35,522 nucleotides of DNA, from assembly GCA_028131545.1 (NCBI GenBank), contig JAOICL010000023.1:1-35522 (forward strand). Direction: 5' to 3'. Below, piece after piece: positions 8,720-16,904 of the stretch. A program made the translations under genes and the position numbers. Source of the stretch: Vibrio sp. Its GTDB lineage: Bacteria; Pseudomonadota; Gammaproteobacteria; Enterobacterales; Vibrionaceae. Under the pieces are notes generated by a model. The model did not search any database. It saw only the letters and a list, made by a program, of their open reading frames with translations, and was not told the DNA's origin. Position 1 is the stretch's first letter. The number at the start of each line of letters is the position of its first letter.

Positions 8720-9397
8720 ATGAAATACGCTCCTAGTGTTGGCATGAAGTTCAACGAAGATGGCTCAGTACGCCGCTTTCCTGGAAATACTTTTCTTTGT
8801 CATCTCGATCAAAGTTTGGCACTTATTCAAGAGCTAAAATGGGCACAACAACAGCTAAAAGAGATGAATTGTGGGTATAAGTTTTCATTTTTACCGATAG
8901 AGAGCATGCACCAAACTATTTTTGAAGGTGTATGTGATCAAATAAGAAAACCAGAGTCATGGACTAAACACGTTGCAACTGACGCTCCGCTAAAAGAGAC
9001 GACAGACTTCTTCCTTAATGCTCTTCAATCCGTTACACCCCAAGGGGGGTACAACATGGTGTTTGATCACACCTATAACTGCCCTATTGGAGGAACAGCG
9101 ATTTGTATTCGTCCTCAATCGCCATCTGACGAAAGCGCAATCTGGGATACTCGTGAAGCTCTTAGTGCGGCAACGGGCATTAGAATGCCGAACTTTCATG
9201 AATATCGCTTCCATATTACATTAAGTTACCGAATCATCGAGTTAGAAGAGGCGGATCGTATCGAGCTAGAAGAGACGGCTAAACGCATTGATGAGCGCTT
9301 ATCAACGACCTTTGGTGTCTTAACACATGGTCCCGTCGAGTTTTGTACTTTTGAAGATATGTTCAAATTTACTCCAATCACGCGATTAAAGGCATAA
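8720..9397 (+). CDS. DUF1868 protein, 2H phosphoesterase-like
   Basis: A 225-residue cytoplasmic protein. Two H-x-T motifs, HQT at residues 64-66 and HIT at residues 165-167, are the two catalytic motifs of the 2H phosphoesterase superfamily, whose members open cyclic phosphodiesters or act on RNA and nucleotide ends. The overall sequence fits DUF1868 from memory. It starts 27 bp after the ROK gene on the same strand, with AGGA 13 bases upstream, and is very likely co-transcribed. Placement with an importer and its regulator suggests it processes the imported compound or an intracellular signal from it. No substrate can be assigned. Confidence 0.75.
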   Translation: MKYAPSVGMKFNEDGSVRRFPGNTFLCHLDQSLALIQELKWAQQQLKEMNCGYKFSFLPIESMHQTIFEGVCDQIRKPESWTKHVATDAPLKETTDFFLNALQSVTPQGGYNMVFDHTYNCPIGGTAICIRPQSPSDESAIWDTREALSAATGIRMPNFHEYRFHITLSYRIIELEEADRIELEETAKRIDERLSTTFGVLTHGPVEFCTFEDMFKFTPITRLKA

Positions 9398-9442
9398 TGC
9401 TTTTTTAATCTTAACGTTGAAAAAAGAACAACGTGACTCTAT

Positions 9443-9473
9443 CTGGAGCGAACATCAAAACATCGCTCCAGAG
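9443..9473. other. Perfect 10-bp stem-loop after the DUF1868 gene
   Basis: TCTGGAGCGA (9443-9452) and TCGCTCCAGA (9464-9473) are exact complements around an 11-base loop. No T-run follows, so it may stabilise the upstream mRNA end or terminate inefficiently before the PLP enzyme gene. Confidence 0.5.
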
Positions 9474-9523
9474 GATACGCTCTTAATCACGTTTCCCTTT
9501 TTGCCTATTACGCCCACTTTTTT

Positions 9524-10432
9524 ATGATGAAACTTGCCCATAGCCCGATCACCCAGCATACCTTTAACGATATTGCTTTTTATCTTAAGCGTGACGATCA
9601 ACTGCATCCGACGTTCAGTGGTAATAAAGCAAGAAAATTCACATCTGAGCTCTATGATAACGATACAACGGTTAAAACGCTCATCAGCTATGGCAGCATT
9701 CAATCCAACAGCATGTATTCACTGGCAGCACTGGCGGCATTAAAGGGGTGGGCATTTGAATTTTATGTCACAGCTATTCCAAAGTGGCTGAGAAAGAACC
9801 CAATAGGCAACTACCGTGCAGCGCTGGAATTAGGCACTCAGTTTACCGAAGTCGGCAAAGATACATCATCATTCGAATATTATCTTAAGACAGTAAGGCA
9901 ACCCGATAACTCTTGTAAGATCATTCCTGAAGGCGGTCATTACCCTAAATCAGAGTTAGGGATTCAACAACTTGCCGAAGAAATTATCGACTGGTTTAAC
10001 GTTCAAGAATTCACCAAACTGACGGTTGCCCTGCCCTCAGGTACTGGCACAACCAGTTTGTATCTTCATAAACATCTCAAAGGGCACTCGATTGACGTCC
10101 TAACTTGCCCTACCGTAGGTGATAAACATTACCTTATTGAGCAATTTCAAGAGCTCGGTGAAGAAAGCTACCCCAATATCATTACCCCTTCAAAAAAGTT
10201 CTATTTCGGGCACTTATATCCCGAATTTCTTGATATATGGCATCAATTGAAACAAAGCACACAGGTCGAATTTGAATTATTGTATGATCCAATGATGTGG
10301 TTATGTTTACAGGAATACCAAAAGACGTTTAATGATGAACACGCATTACTCTATATCCACCAAGGTGGGTTACTGGGTAATGAAAGTATGCTCCCAAGGT
10401 ATCGACGTGGCGGGTTTACACCTAATGAATAG
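9524..10432 (+). CDS. PLP-dependent ACC deaminase/D-cysteine desulfhydrase family protein
   Basis: A 302-residue fold-type II pyridoxal-phosphate enzyme. The Schiff-base lysine lies in FSGNKARKF near residue 35, preceded by the family hallmark YLKRDDQLHP. SIQSNSMYSLAALAA follows near residue 65, and the phosphate-binding loop is ALPSGTGTTSLYL near residue 170. Relatives deaminate 1-aminocyclopropane-1-carboxylate or desulfhydrate D-cysteine; sequence alone does not separate these. It is a little shorter than characterised members (about 325-340 residues). No good ribosome-binding site precedes either of the two adjacent ATGs (9524 and 9527), and no earlier start codon exists back to the hairpin. 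It may be expressed weakly or through read-through from the ROK/DUF1868 operon. Confidence 0.82.
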   Translation: MMKLAHSPITQHTFNDIAFYLKRDDQLHPTFSGNKARKFTSELYDNDTTVKTLISYGSIQSNSMYSLAALAALKGWAFEFYVTAIPKWLRKNPIGNYRAALELGTQFTEVGKDTSSFEYYLKTVRQPDNSCKIIPEGGHYPKSELGIQQLAEEIIDWFNVQEFTKLTVALPSGTGTTSLYLHKHLKGHSIDVLTCPTVGDKHYLIEQFQELGEESYPNIITPSKKFYFGHLYPEFLDIWHQLKQSTQVEFELLYDPMMWLCLQEYQKTFNDEHALLYIHQGGLLGNESMLPRYRRGGFTPNE

Positions 10433-10434
10433 AT

Positions 10435-10468
10435 AAAAAAAATCCCTTGCCACGAATGTGACAAGGGA
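10435..10468 (-). terminator. Minus-strand Rho-independent terminator with no annotated gene
   Basis: Arms TCCCTTGCCAC (10443-10453) and GTGACAAGGGA (10458-10468) form an 11-bp stem with one wobble. On the minus strand it is followed by eight T's (10442-10435). On the plus strand only A's follow, so it cannot be the classical terminator of the PLP enzyme gene. Confidence 0.8.
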
Positions 10469-10551
10469 AAAAATGCCTATTATTTTTATTATTAAGTATA
10501 GGCTTTCGCTTTTATCGCTATACCCTTTGAATGACAAGCTAAAACAACCTG
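10435..10551 (-). ncRNA. Candidate Hfq-type small RNA
   Basis: The minus strand here has no reading frame but ends in a strong terminator with an 8-T tail. Upstream on that strand is a TATACT -10-like element (10563-10558), which would start an RNA of about 115 nt near 10551. Inside it GTATAG and CTATAC can pair as a stem, and an A-rich AATAATAAAAATAAT segment precedes the terminator. An A-rich single strand plus a U-tailed terminator is the usual form of an Hfq-bound small RNA. The -35 region is not convincing and I do not recognise the family. Confidence 0.35.
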
Positions 10552-10970
10552 CCTAAGAGTATAATGTTCACCAAATTTTTATAGTTATATATTTTTTATA
10601 TTTCTATCTTGTTGATTTATAAGATTTAAAGCAACGTTGTACCAATAACAACGGCATTGATAATCATAAAAGTAATCATTCGGCATCCTTACACTCGTTA
10701 CTCTTTTCACGAGTTAGTTCTATCTCTCTAATCTGAAAGTAATCTTACCGAACATACCCTTAACAGTACACTGACAAAGTGTAACAAGATGAAACACGAT
10801 CGTATTGATTGAAATACAACGTTACATTCCATGTTCATATTTTATTAATAATTGAGATATTCATCATATCTCATAATATATTGGGTTTTTATTATCATGA
10901 TAAACCTCTAGAATCTCTCCCCATAATAATACTGATCAATCGTTACTCTATTATCGAGAATGGAATCAAC
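10552..10970. other. AT-rich intergenic region
   Basis: Apart from the candidate small RNA at its left, I see no gene. CGTTGT and ACAACG form an inverted repeat at 10635-10653. The region must hold the promoter of the OmpA-like lipoprotein gene. An in-frame upstream extension of that gene to 10809 has no signal peptide and is not used. Confidence 0.5.
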
Positions 10971-11768
10971 ATGAACAAACGTCACATTACAACACTATTG
11001 GCCTCTCTTATTCTTACTGGATGTCAGCTAACTGAACGAGATACCTCATTCAATTGTCTATCCGACCAATCCTATCAATCGATCAGCGATAATGATTACA
11101 TCGCTGAATGTGGTACCGATTGGTATGCAAACCAGCGAGAAAGTGAGATACACACTCTTTCTCAAGATTTCCATTTCAAAACACAATTTGATCGCCTGTA
11201 TTTAACCCAAAATGATCAAGTTTCCTTTCTATTTGACGAAGACAGTGCACTGATTGCTTCACAAACATCAGTAACCAGTAATAAAGCGCTATTCCAATCT
11301 GGAAAGTCAACCATCAAAAACAAGCAAGCAGCAACAAGCCTAGAGCAGTTTTTAGCTCACTATATAGCAAACTTAGATACTAACAGTATCGTCTATGTCG
11401 TTGGACATACTGATTCAGATGGCCCAGAGAAGCTGAATCAGAAACTCTCTAAAAAACGTGCCATCTTCATTGCAAAAGAGTTAGAAAAAGCAGGGTTAGA
11501 AAAACAACGTATTTTTATTGAAGGTGTCGGTGAATCACAGCCATTAACAAAAAATAGGACTCGTACAGAAAAGGCTCAGAATCGCCGTTTTGAGTTAATT
11601 GATGTCATGAAGCATGATACCACCACACAAGCTGTGGCTCTTGACGATGTACTCAGTGTCTCGTTTGCAAAGAAAAAATCCATCAACACTAAGTTGCTAC
11701 CGACTGGAAATAAAAATAGCACCGCCAACTTAAATAAAACGCGACCACACCCCCTAAGCCACTTCTAA
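10971..11768 (+). CDS. OmpA-domain outer-membrane lipoprotein
   Basis: A 265-residue lipoprotein with signal peptide MNKRHITTLLASLILTGC; the lipobox LTGC marks lipidation at residue 18. The C-terminal OmpA-like peptidoglycan-binding domain spans about residues 100-215. It shows VGHTDSDGPEKLNQKLSKKR, the diaminopimelate-binding D/R pattern, followed by GVGESQPLTKNRT and QNRRFEL. It probably tethers the outer membrane to the cell wall. A Ser/Thr/Asn-rich tail of about 50 residues follows the domain. The ORF can be extended 162 bp upstream, but only this ATG gives a lipoprotein signal. A terminator follows, so it is monocistronic. Confidence 0.88.
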   Translation: MNKRHITTLLASLILTGCQLTERDTSFNCLSDQSYQSISDNDYIAECGTDWYANQRESEIHTLSQDFHFKTQFDRLYLTQNDQVSFLFDEDSALIASQTSVTSNKALFQSGKSTIKNKQAATSLEQFLAHYIANLDTNSIVYVVGHTDSDGPEKLNQKLSKKRAIFIAKELEKAGLEKQRIFIEGVGESQPLTKNRTRTEKAQNRRFELIDVMKHDTTTQAVALDDVLSVSFAKKKSINTKLLPTGNKNSTANLNKTRPHPLSHF

Positions 11769-11798
11769 ACACCTCAGAAGAAGAAGGCTATTATGAAT

Positions 11799-11825
11799 AA
11801 AAAGGGAGTTTCTACTCCCTTTTTT
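11799..11825 (+). terminator. Rho-independent terminator after the OmpA-like lipoprotein
   Basis: AAAAGGGAGT pairs with ACTCCCTTTT and is followed by T's. An upstream ATG at 11793 of the next reading frame would lie inside this hairpin, which argues for the later start at 11871. Confidence 0.85.
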
Positions 11826-11870
11826 CAGTATATACTGATAGTTATTCGTAATATTGAAATAAGAGCCTTT

Positions 11871-12440
11871 ATGAAAAAAGTACTTATTATCTTTGTCGGT
11901 GTGATTGCGCTGATTAGTTATATCCTCTTACCCATGGTTTCTCGTGTCACATTCAGTGCCTTTATCCCCATGGAATCCTTACATACCGTCATAGTTAAAG
12001 CCGTTCGTGAAGACCTTTATAATCAAGATGAATTTGTTACCCTTTTAAAGCAACACCAGCGTGAAGCGCTCGAAAGTGAAGAAGCGAATTATATTTCAGA
12101 ATATCAATATGAGAGTGATCTTGGTGTGTATGGCTTTATGTTTAAAGGCAGCAAAGGCATGATCCCAGTTACCATTCAAACCACAATGAAGAACCGAAAA
12201 GCATCCACTCACTTTTTATTTCAAATGACTCGTGGTGAGTCTGAGATCGTTTATCAAACCAATCCCAATGGGACAACGGCTGATAATTGGGGAGCTAAAA
12301 CCATCAATACCCTATTACAGCTTGGCAGTAATACTAGCTACCAGATCTCTGACTCTAGCGCGACATCTTCTATCAGTGTGGCACCTATTGCTCCGGAAAT
12401 ATGGGCGCAGAAGAATCACGCTCTCGATACCTTACAGTAA
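11871..12440 (+). CDS. Hypothetical membrane-anchored protein
   Basis: A 189-residue protein with one N-terminal hydrophobic segment (MKKVLIIFVGVIALISYILLPMV, residues 1-23) and a soluble, presumably periplasmic remainder without cysteines. I do not recognise a family. The start is the ATG after AAGAGCC; the longer reading frame from 11793 starts inside a terminator. It has its own transcription unit between two terminators, convergent with the DUF2750 gene. Confidence 0.7.
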   Translation: MKKVLIIFVGVIALISYILLPMVSRVTFSAFIPMESLHTVIVKAVREDLYNQDEFVTLLKQHQREALESEEANYISEYQYESDLGVYGFMFKGSKGMIPVTIQTTMKNRKASTHFLFQMTRGESEIVYQTNPNGTTADNWGAKTINTLLQLGSNTSYQISDSSATSSISVAPIAPEIWAQKNHALDTLQ

Positions 12441-12491
12441 TGTCCTCAATCAATGATGGATTGTGATTATGTTTAGTCAACAATAACGACT

Positions 12492-12527
12492 AAAAAATGC
12501 CCGCTTAACGACAAGCGGGCATTTTTT
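12492..12527. terminator. Bidirectional terminator
   Basis: AAAAAATGCCCGCTT and AAGCGGGCATTTTTT are perfect 15-bp complements around a 6-base loop. It serves both the membrane-anchored protein gene (+) and the DUF2750 gene (-). Confidence 0.95.
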
Positions 12528-12529
12528 CT

Positions 12530-12886
12530 TTACATTCTTTTTTGCAATTCAAATTCAAATTCATCGGGAAACAGCACAAGACCTTCACCCTCTTGATCTG
12601 GGTACACAACGACGGCTAGCTCATCCTCTTCAAGCCCCGAAGTCCAACGACTTTTCCATTTTGCAACCGAAATTGGCTCAGCAGTAAACCCTTCCCATTC
12701 ATCCGTTGCCCATTGAAGCGCATGTGCTTCACTTGGCCATACAGGGACACATTCTTCTTCTTCTGTATTGAGAAGTACACTGCCATGTTCATCTATAAGT
12801 AACCAAATCTTCTTATCTTTCGCTGCAGCTTTAAAGAATAGATTCATGCGTTCTGTAGGATCTTTAGGAATTGTTAATGTGCTCAT
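12530..12886 (-). CDS. DUF2750 family protein
   Basis: A 118-residue acidic, soluble protein. The sequence IWLLIDEHGSVLLNTEEEECVPVWPSEAHA followed by W-rich segments fits DUF2750, a family of unknown function common in gammaproteobacteria. The ATG has GAGAG five bases upstream; a GTG two codons earlier is possible but overlaps that site. It appears to be expressed alone. No catalytic residues are evident. Confidence 0.8.
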   Translation of the reverse strand: MSTLTIPKDPTERMNLFFKAAAKDKKIWLLIDEHGSVLLNTEEEECVPVWPSEAHALQWATDEWEGFTAEPISVAKWKSRWTSGLEEDELAVVVYPDQEGEGLVLFPDEFEFELQKRM

Positions 12887-12941
12887 AAACACTCTCTTTT
12901 AGTCATAAACGTTACGTACTGAACAATATTGCGACAGAGCC

Positions 12942-12978
12942 AAATTCCCCCTTCAAAACCATATTAAAGGGGGAAATT
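12942..12978. terminator. Hairpin downstream of glgC
   Basis: AAATTCCCCCTT (12942-12953) pairs with AAGGGGGAAATT (12967-12978) with one mismatch, around a 13-base loop. On the minus strand it lies about 130 bp after the glgC stop. Only a weak T-run follows, so termination here is likely but not certain. Confidence 0.5.
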
Positions 12979-13110
12979 CGAACGACGTATTTGTATATTC
13001 TCAAAGAACGTTGAGTTTCGCAATCAACTCTTTCACATTCACTTCAAGCAATGCTCATTATTCACGTATCTTAATGCGCTCTTTATACTGGATAAGAGAT
13101 CAATAATCGT

Positions 13111-14325
13111 TTAAAACTCATACCCCTCTGGCACAATCACAACACCTTTATCTGAGATAGGAAAACGCTCTTCATCCAATGAGCGATTAAACCCTATCAT
13201 CGTGTTATCTGGAATACGAACATGTTTATCAATAATACAATTCGCTAGTTTACATCCGCTGCCTATCTGGACATCATCAAAAATTAAACTTTTGTTGATC
13301 GTCGTACCATCTCCTATAACCACATTCGAAGAAATAATCGAATGTTGCACCGAACCACCGGCATTCAGTACCCCATTAGAAATAATGGAGTTAGTGAAAA
13401 TACCTTCATTTCCTGTTTCCGATGCAACAGTACGAGCAGGAGGCAATTGAGGTTCATAAGTACGAATCGGCCAGTGTTCTTGATACAGATCCATTGGTGA
13501 TTCCGCTTTTAATAGATCCATATTGGCTTCATAGAAAGAATCAAGGGTACCAACATCGCGCCAATAACTGTCTTGCTTAGCACGCCCTTTATCTGAACCA
13601 AATCGATAGGCGAATACACTACGATTATCGATTAACTTTGGAATGATATTTTTACCGAAATCATGATCCGAATATGGGTTATCAGCATCTTCTTCAAGCA
13701 CTCTTTGCAAGGTATCCATGCGAAAAATATAAATGCCCATTGACGCTAAGCTTTTCGTATCATCATGAGGTAACGTCGGTGGTGTTTCTGGTTTTTCGAT
13801 AAAGTGTGTGATCATATTTCCTTCATCGACACCCATAACACCGAATGATTTTGCTTCTTCTTTATCTACTTCCATGCAGGCGATGGTGAGCTCAGCTCCC
13901 TTCGCTTTATGCTCTTCAAGCATAGCGGCGTAATCCATTCGATAAATATGATCACCAGATAACACAATCACATAGTTAGCATCACTACGATCCAAGAGCC
14001 ACATATTATGAAAAATGGCATCCGCAGTACCTTGATACCACTTCTCTCCTGTTCTCATTTGTGGCGGTACGGCTGTAATATATTCGCCCAATTCTGGATT
14101 AAAAATAGACCAGCCATCTCGAAGATGCTTCTGTAAAGAGTGAGATTTATATTGAGTTAACACTAAGATACGACGAAGCCCAGAGTGCAAGCAATTCGTT
14201 AAGGTAAAATCAATAATTCGGTATTTACCAGCAAAAGGAACAGCCGGTTTAGCACGATCATCGGTTAGTGGGCTCAATCGAGATCCCATACCACCAGCGA
14301 GCACAACAGCGAGAGTATCTTGCAT
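13111..14325 (-). CDS. glgC: Glucose-1-phosphate adenylyltransferase (ADP-glucose pyrophosphorylase)
   Basis: A 404-residue cytoplasmic enzyme that makes ADP-glucose from glucose-1-phosphate and ATP, the committed step of bacterial glycogen synthesis. The nucleotide-binding start [25 protein letters not shown] is followed by [25 protein letters not shown] and the SYWRDVGT motif near residue 270. The C-terminal quarter is a left-handed beta-helix with hexapeptide repeats. The length matches the shorter Vibrio-type GlgC rather than the 431-residue E. coli form. The start chosen has AGGA eight bases upstream; a reading frame to 14355 lacks this. No other glycogen gene is adjacent, so it lies outside a glg operon here. 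Allosteric control by sugar phosphates and AMP is expected from the family. Confidence 0.95.
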   Translation of the reverse strand: MQDTLAVVLAGGMGSRLSPLTDDRAKPAVPFAGKYRIIDFTLTNCLHSGLRRILVLTQYKSHSLQKHLRDGWSIFNPELGEYITAVPPQMRTGEKWYQGTADAIFHNMWLLDRSDANYVIVLSGDHIYRMDYAAMLEEHKAKGAELTIACMEVDKEEAKSFGVMGVDEGNMITHFIEKPETPPTLPHDDTKSLASMGIYIFRMDTLQRVLEEDADNPYSDHDFGKNIIPKLIDNRSVFAYRFGSDKGRAKQDSYWRDVGTLDSFYEANMDLLKAESPMDLYQEHWPIRTYEPQLPPARTVASETGNEGIFTNSIISNGVLNAGGSVQHSIISSNVVIGDGTTINKSLIFDDVQIGSGCKLANCIIDKHVRIPDNTMIGFNRSLDEERFPISDKGVVIVPEGYEF

Positions 14326-14661
14326 GATTTCATCCTGTAATATCATTATAAACATTAATTATATTTATCGTTACAATTCACGTGCCAATAAATAATAACC
14401 ATAATAAACAATAGATTAAATATTCTGTTAACTTTTCATTGAATAAAATGCACCAAGCGTAAACATACCATGTTCATTTTTGGTGCAGCTTTGCTGCCTC
14501 TGTCTATTTATTGATATATCGATGAAGGGTATCAATGATGACCGGTTAGCCGATTAAACCCCAGTGATTATCACTCCCTGCATTTAAATTTCAGAATGAT
14601 TCAAGTAGGATAGCTTGTCTTCCACTATGGATACTTATCTCAATGCTTAAGGAAAGTTTAG
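14326..14661. other. Divergent promoter region between glgC and the aldo/keto reductase
   Basis: An AT-rich 336-bp region without a credible gene. TGCACCA (14449-14455) and TGGTGCA (14480-14486) form an inverted repeat about 25 bases apart, followed by GCAGC/GCTGC. Promoters for both genes should lie here but I cannot mark them confidently. Confidence 0.5.
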
Positions 14662-15630
14662 ATGTCAAATAAAAGCATCCCTCTATCTCAAACACTTCCC
14701 AATGTCAGTGCACTCGCTTATGGGTGTATGGGGTTAGGCGGTGGCTGGGATTCAGCCCCGATCACTAACGAACACCGCAGCCATGCACATGCTGCCGTTG
14801 AAGCGGCATTAGAATCCGGTATCAATCTGTTTGATCATGCTGATATCTACACTAAAGGAAAAGCAGAAGCCGTATTCGGTGATGTACTCAAATCGACCCC
14901 TTCCTTAAAGGAAAACATGTACATCCAATCAAAATGTGGCATTCGTTTTGAAGATGATCTCGGTGCTGGTCGCTATGATTTTTCAGCGCAATGGGTGACA
15001 GAGTCAACCGAAGGCATTCTCACTCGTTTAGGTATTGAACAATTAGACATTTTGTTGCTACACCGCCCTGATCCATTAGTCGAATTCGAAGAACTGGCTG
15101 ATGCGTTACATAAGCTACACGCTGCGGGTAAGGTTGCTCATTTTGGTGTTTCCAATATGAATGCCGCGCAAATTCGCCGTTTACAAACGTATTTAGATCA
15201 CCCTATTGTGATCAATCAAGTTGAGATGAGCTTAGCTAAGGTTGATTTTATTAAACAGGGAATTGCTCTTCCTTTTGAAGGTGACCAATTTAGTCAAGGG
15301 ACGTTAGAACACTGCCAGGAACACAACATTCAATTGCAAGCATGGGGTTGTTTAGCACAAGGACGATTCTCTGAACAAGGATTCACTTCTGATAATGAAG
15401 CAGTACGTGCTACCGCACACTATGTCGCCCAGCTTGCAGAACAATATCAAGTATCCAGCGAAGCGATCGTATTAGCATTTTTAACTCGTCATCCGTCAGG
15501 CATTCAACCCGTAATAGGGACGACCAATCCGAAACGTATCAAAGCGTGTGCTGATGCTGTTAATGTGAACCTAACCCGTGCTGAATGGTATACTCTGCTG
15601 ACCTATTCAATGGGGAATCCAGTTCCTTAA
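14662..15630 (+). CDS. Aldo/keto reductase, YdhF-like
   Basis: A 322-residue cytoplasmic NADPH-dependent oxidoreductase with a TIM-barrel fold. Catalytic residues are in place: Asp and Tyr in FDHADIYTKGKAEAVFGDVL, the Lys in IQSKCGI, and the His in LLLHRPDPL. The C-terminal coenzyme-binding region VIGTTNPKRIKA is typical. It resembles E. coli YdhF from memory; physiological substrates of that subgroup are uncertain. The ATG has AAGGAAAG nine bases upstream. It is a single gene, divergent from glgC and followed by a small repeat array rather than a clear terminator. Confidence 0.88.
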   Translation: MSNKSIPLSQTLPNVSALAYGCMGLGGGWDSAPITNEHRSHAHAAVEAALESGINLFDHADIYTKGKAEAVFGDVLKSTPSLKENMYIQSKCGIRFEDDLGAGRYDFSAQWVTESTEGILTRLGIEQLDILLLHRPDPLVEFEELADALHKLHAAGKVAHFGVSNMNAAQIRRLQTYLDHPIVINQVEMSLAKVDFIKQGIALPFEGDQFSQGTLEHCQEHNIQLQAWGCLAQGRFSEQGFTSDNEAVRATAHYVAQLAEQYQVSSEAIVLAFLTRHPSGIQPVIGTTNPKRIKACADAVNVNLTRAEWYTLLTYSMGNPVP

Positions 15631-15750
15631 TTCTTCTCGATAAAGCGTTGATTGAAATAGCTTGTTACTCTTACAAGCTATTTCATCCCTACACTTAATC
15701 AAGCTATACGAGCTAATAGAGAAAAATAAAACTCAAGGGCTATATATGAC

Positions 15751-15831
15751 CTATGTACTTGTTTTATCTATGTACTTTTTACCTATGTACTTTTTACCTA
15801 TGTACTCGTTTTACCTATTTATTCGTTGATG
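15751..15831. repeat. 15-17-bp tandem repeat array
   Basis: Five consecutive copies of a unit starting ctatgtact: 17, 15, 15 and 17 bp, plus a degenerate last copy (ctatttattcg). The two central copies are identical. The array sits just before the stop codon of the minus-strand orphan gene, between convergent genes. Copy number may vary by slippage. Confidence 0.75.
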
Positions 15832-15838
15832 CATAGGC

Positions 15839-16219
15839 TTATGTTGTCGGTATAAACAGACGTTGGTAATCTGTATTGAGTTGGCAGCACTCATCCAATA
15901 TTAATCGACACTCTTCATCACTATACAGTTCTAGCAAAAAATAATAACCAAACGTCACCGAAAAAGAACCATGTAGCTTCGTATACTCAATATCGATAAA
16001 ACTATTCAGGACTTTATTGGCTTTCATGACTAAGTAGTTTATCGGTCTTTTTCGCTCTAAAATCACGAAAATGATATTGATGATTTTATCTTTTATGACA
16101 AAAGCGTGGTCTAAATGGGTAGGGTAGTCTTTGATTTTAAAATCAAAGTTATATATATCATCATGTGACAGTGCAATAATATGCTTAACTGTTTCCTTCA
16201 AACATGGAAATCTATGCAT
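15839..16219 (-). CDS. Orphan hypothetical protein
   Basis: A 126-residue soluble protein rich in Ile, Leu, Tyr and His, with no signal peptide, no family I recognise and no catalytic motif. Four of its five cysteines cluster toward the C-terminus (EECRLILDECC). A weak GAG lies eight bases before the ATG. Its AT-rich composition and isolated position between a repeat array and yibL suggest a lineage-specific or recently acquired gene. It could also be a chance open frame, but 126 codons in this AT-rich DNA makes that less likely. Confidence 0.5.
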   Translation of the reverse strand: MHRFPCLKETVKHIIALSHDDIYNFDFKIKDYPTHLDHAFVIKDKIINIIFVILERKRPINYLVMKANKVLNSFIDIEYTKLHGSFSVTFGYYFLLELYSDEECRLILDECCQLNTDYQRLFIPTT

Positions 16220-16410
16220 TACTAACTCAACGTCTTTGTCAATTTTATGTAAAAATAATGTGAGATATTGTACATATAATGTAAGAAAACAGCTACCCCT
16301 CTTCTAGTGATTGACCTTATCCTATTATATTAAAGCCTAGATATGTGATATAAAGCACGTAATGTAACAATCTGGTATACTAATGTTTTCCCCTATTACA
16401 GAGTAGCAAG

Positions 16411-16761
16411 ATGAGCTTAAAACAAGAGATCCAATCAACGCATAATCGACTGGATAAAATCAAACAAAAATTAGATGGTGCAAAAACTCGAGGTGAAAGT
16501 GATCTTGTTTCAAGATTCACTGACGATGTCGACAAACTTGAAAAGAAACTGACTGAGTTAAAGAACAAAGAAAAGTATTCGCTTAACAAAGAAAAAAGAA
16601 GCTTAAGTGACATGCCTTACTCGCGTGAAATCACAAAAGCAGAGCAAGCTGATTTAGGTAAATTGAAAAAGAAGCGTGTCACTGTTATTCACCCAATGAC
16701 AAAAATTGGTAAAGAGCTTCGCCTCGATGCAATGACCGGTTTTTCAAACAAGCCATTTTAA
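16411..16761 (+). CDS. yibL: YibL family ribosome-associated protein
   Basis: A 116-residue highly charged protein that matches E. coli YibL (DUF2810) from memory. The N-terminal half (about residues 5-65) is a heptad-like coiled coil, and the C-terminal part contains KKKRVTVIHPMTKIGKELRLDAMTGFS. YibL co-purifies with ribosomes, but its function is not settled. The ATG is preceded only by a weak GAG. It is monocistronic, with a terminator after it. Confidence 0.85.
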   Translation: MSLKQEIQSTHNRLDKIKQKLDGAKTRGESDLVSRFTDDVDKLEKKLTELKNKEKYSLNKEKRSLSDMPYSREITKAEQADLGKLKKKRVTVIHPMTKIGKELRLDAMTGFSNKPF

Positions 16762-16797
16762 TCGATTGACCTTAAAGTCAGCGAATTAAGTCGTGAT

Positions 16798-16838
16798 ATA
16801 CCCAAGGCACTGAATCGACTTGGGTATCTCTTTTATTT
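16798..16838 (+). terminator. Terminator after yibL
   Basis: ATACCCAAG (16798-16806) and CTTGGGTAT (16819-16827) are exact complements, followed by ctcttttattt. It ends the yibL transcript before the convergent two-component operon. Confidence 0.8.
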
Positions 16839-16904
16839 ATCGATAATAATTCAATCTAAAGACAGTCCTTATATAAGAAACTCTGTCTCCTTTCGCTATG
16901 GTGA

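Noticed and set aside
14449..14486. TGCACCA...TGGTGCA as an NtrC-type enhancer site upstream of glgC
   Set aside because: The half-sites are about 25 bases apart rather than 3, and no sigma-54 promoter (GG-N10-GC) is evident nearby.
15751..15831. 15-17-bp repeats as a CRISPR array or integration site
   Set aside because: No spacers, no cas genes, no integrase and no tRNA nearby.
16860..16888. AGACAG/CTGTCT stem as terminator of the histidine kinase gene
   Set aside because: The stem is 6 bp with a long loop and only a short T-run; not strong enough to annotate.
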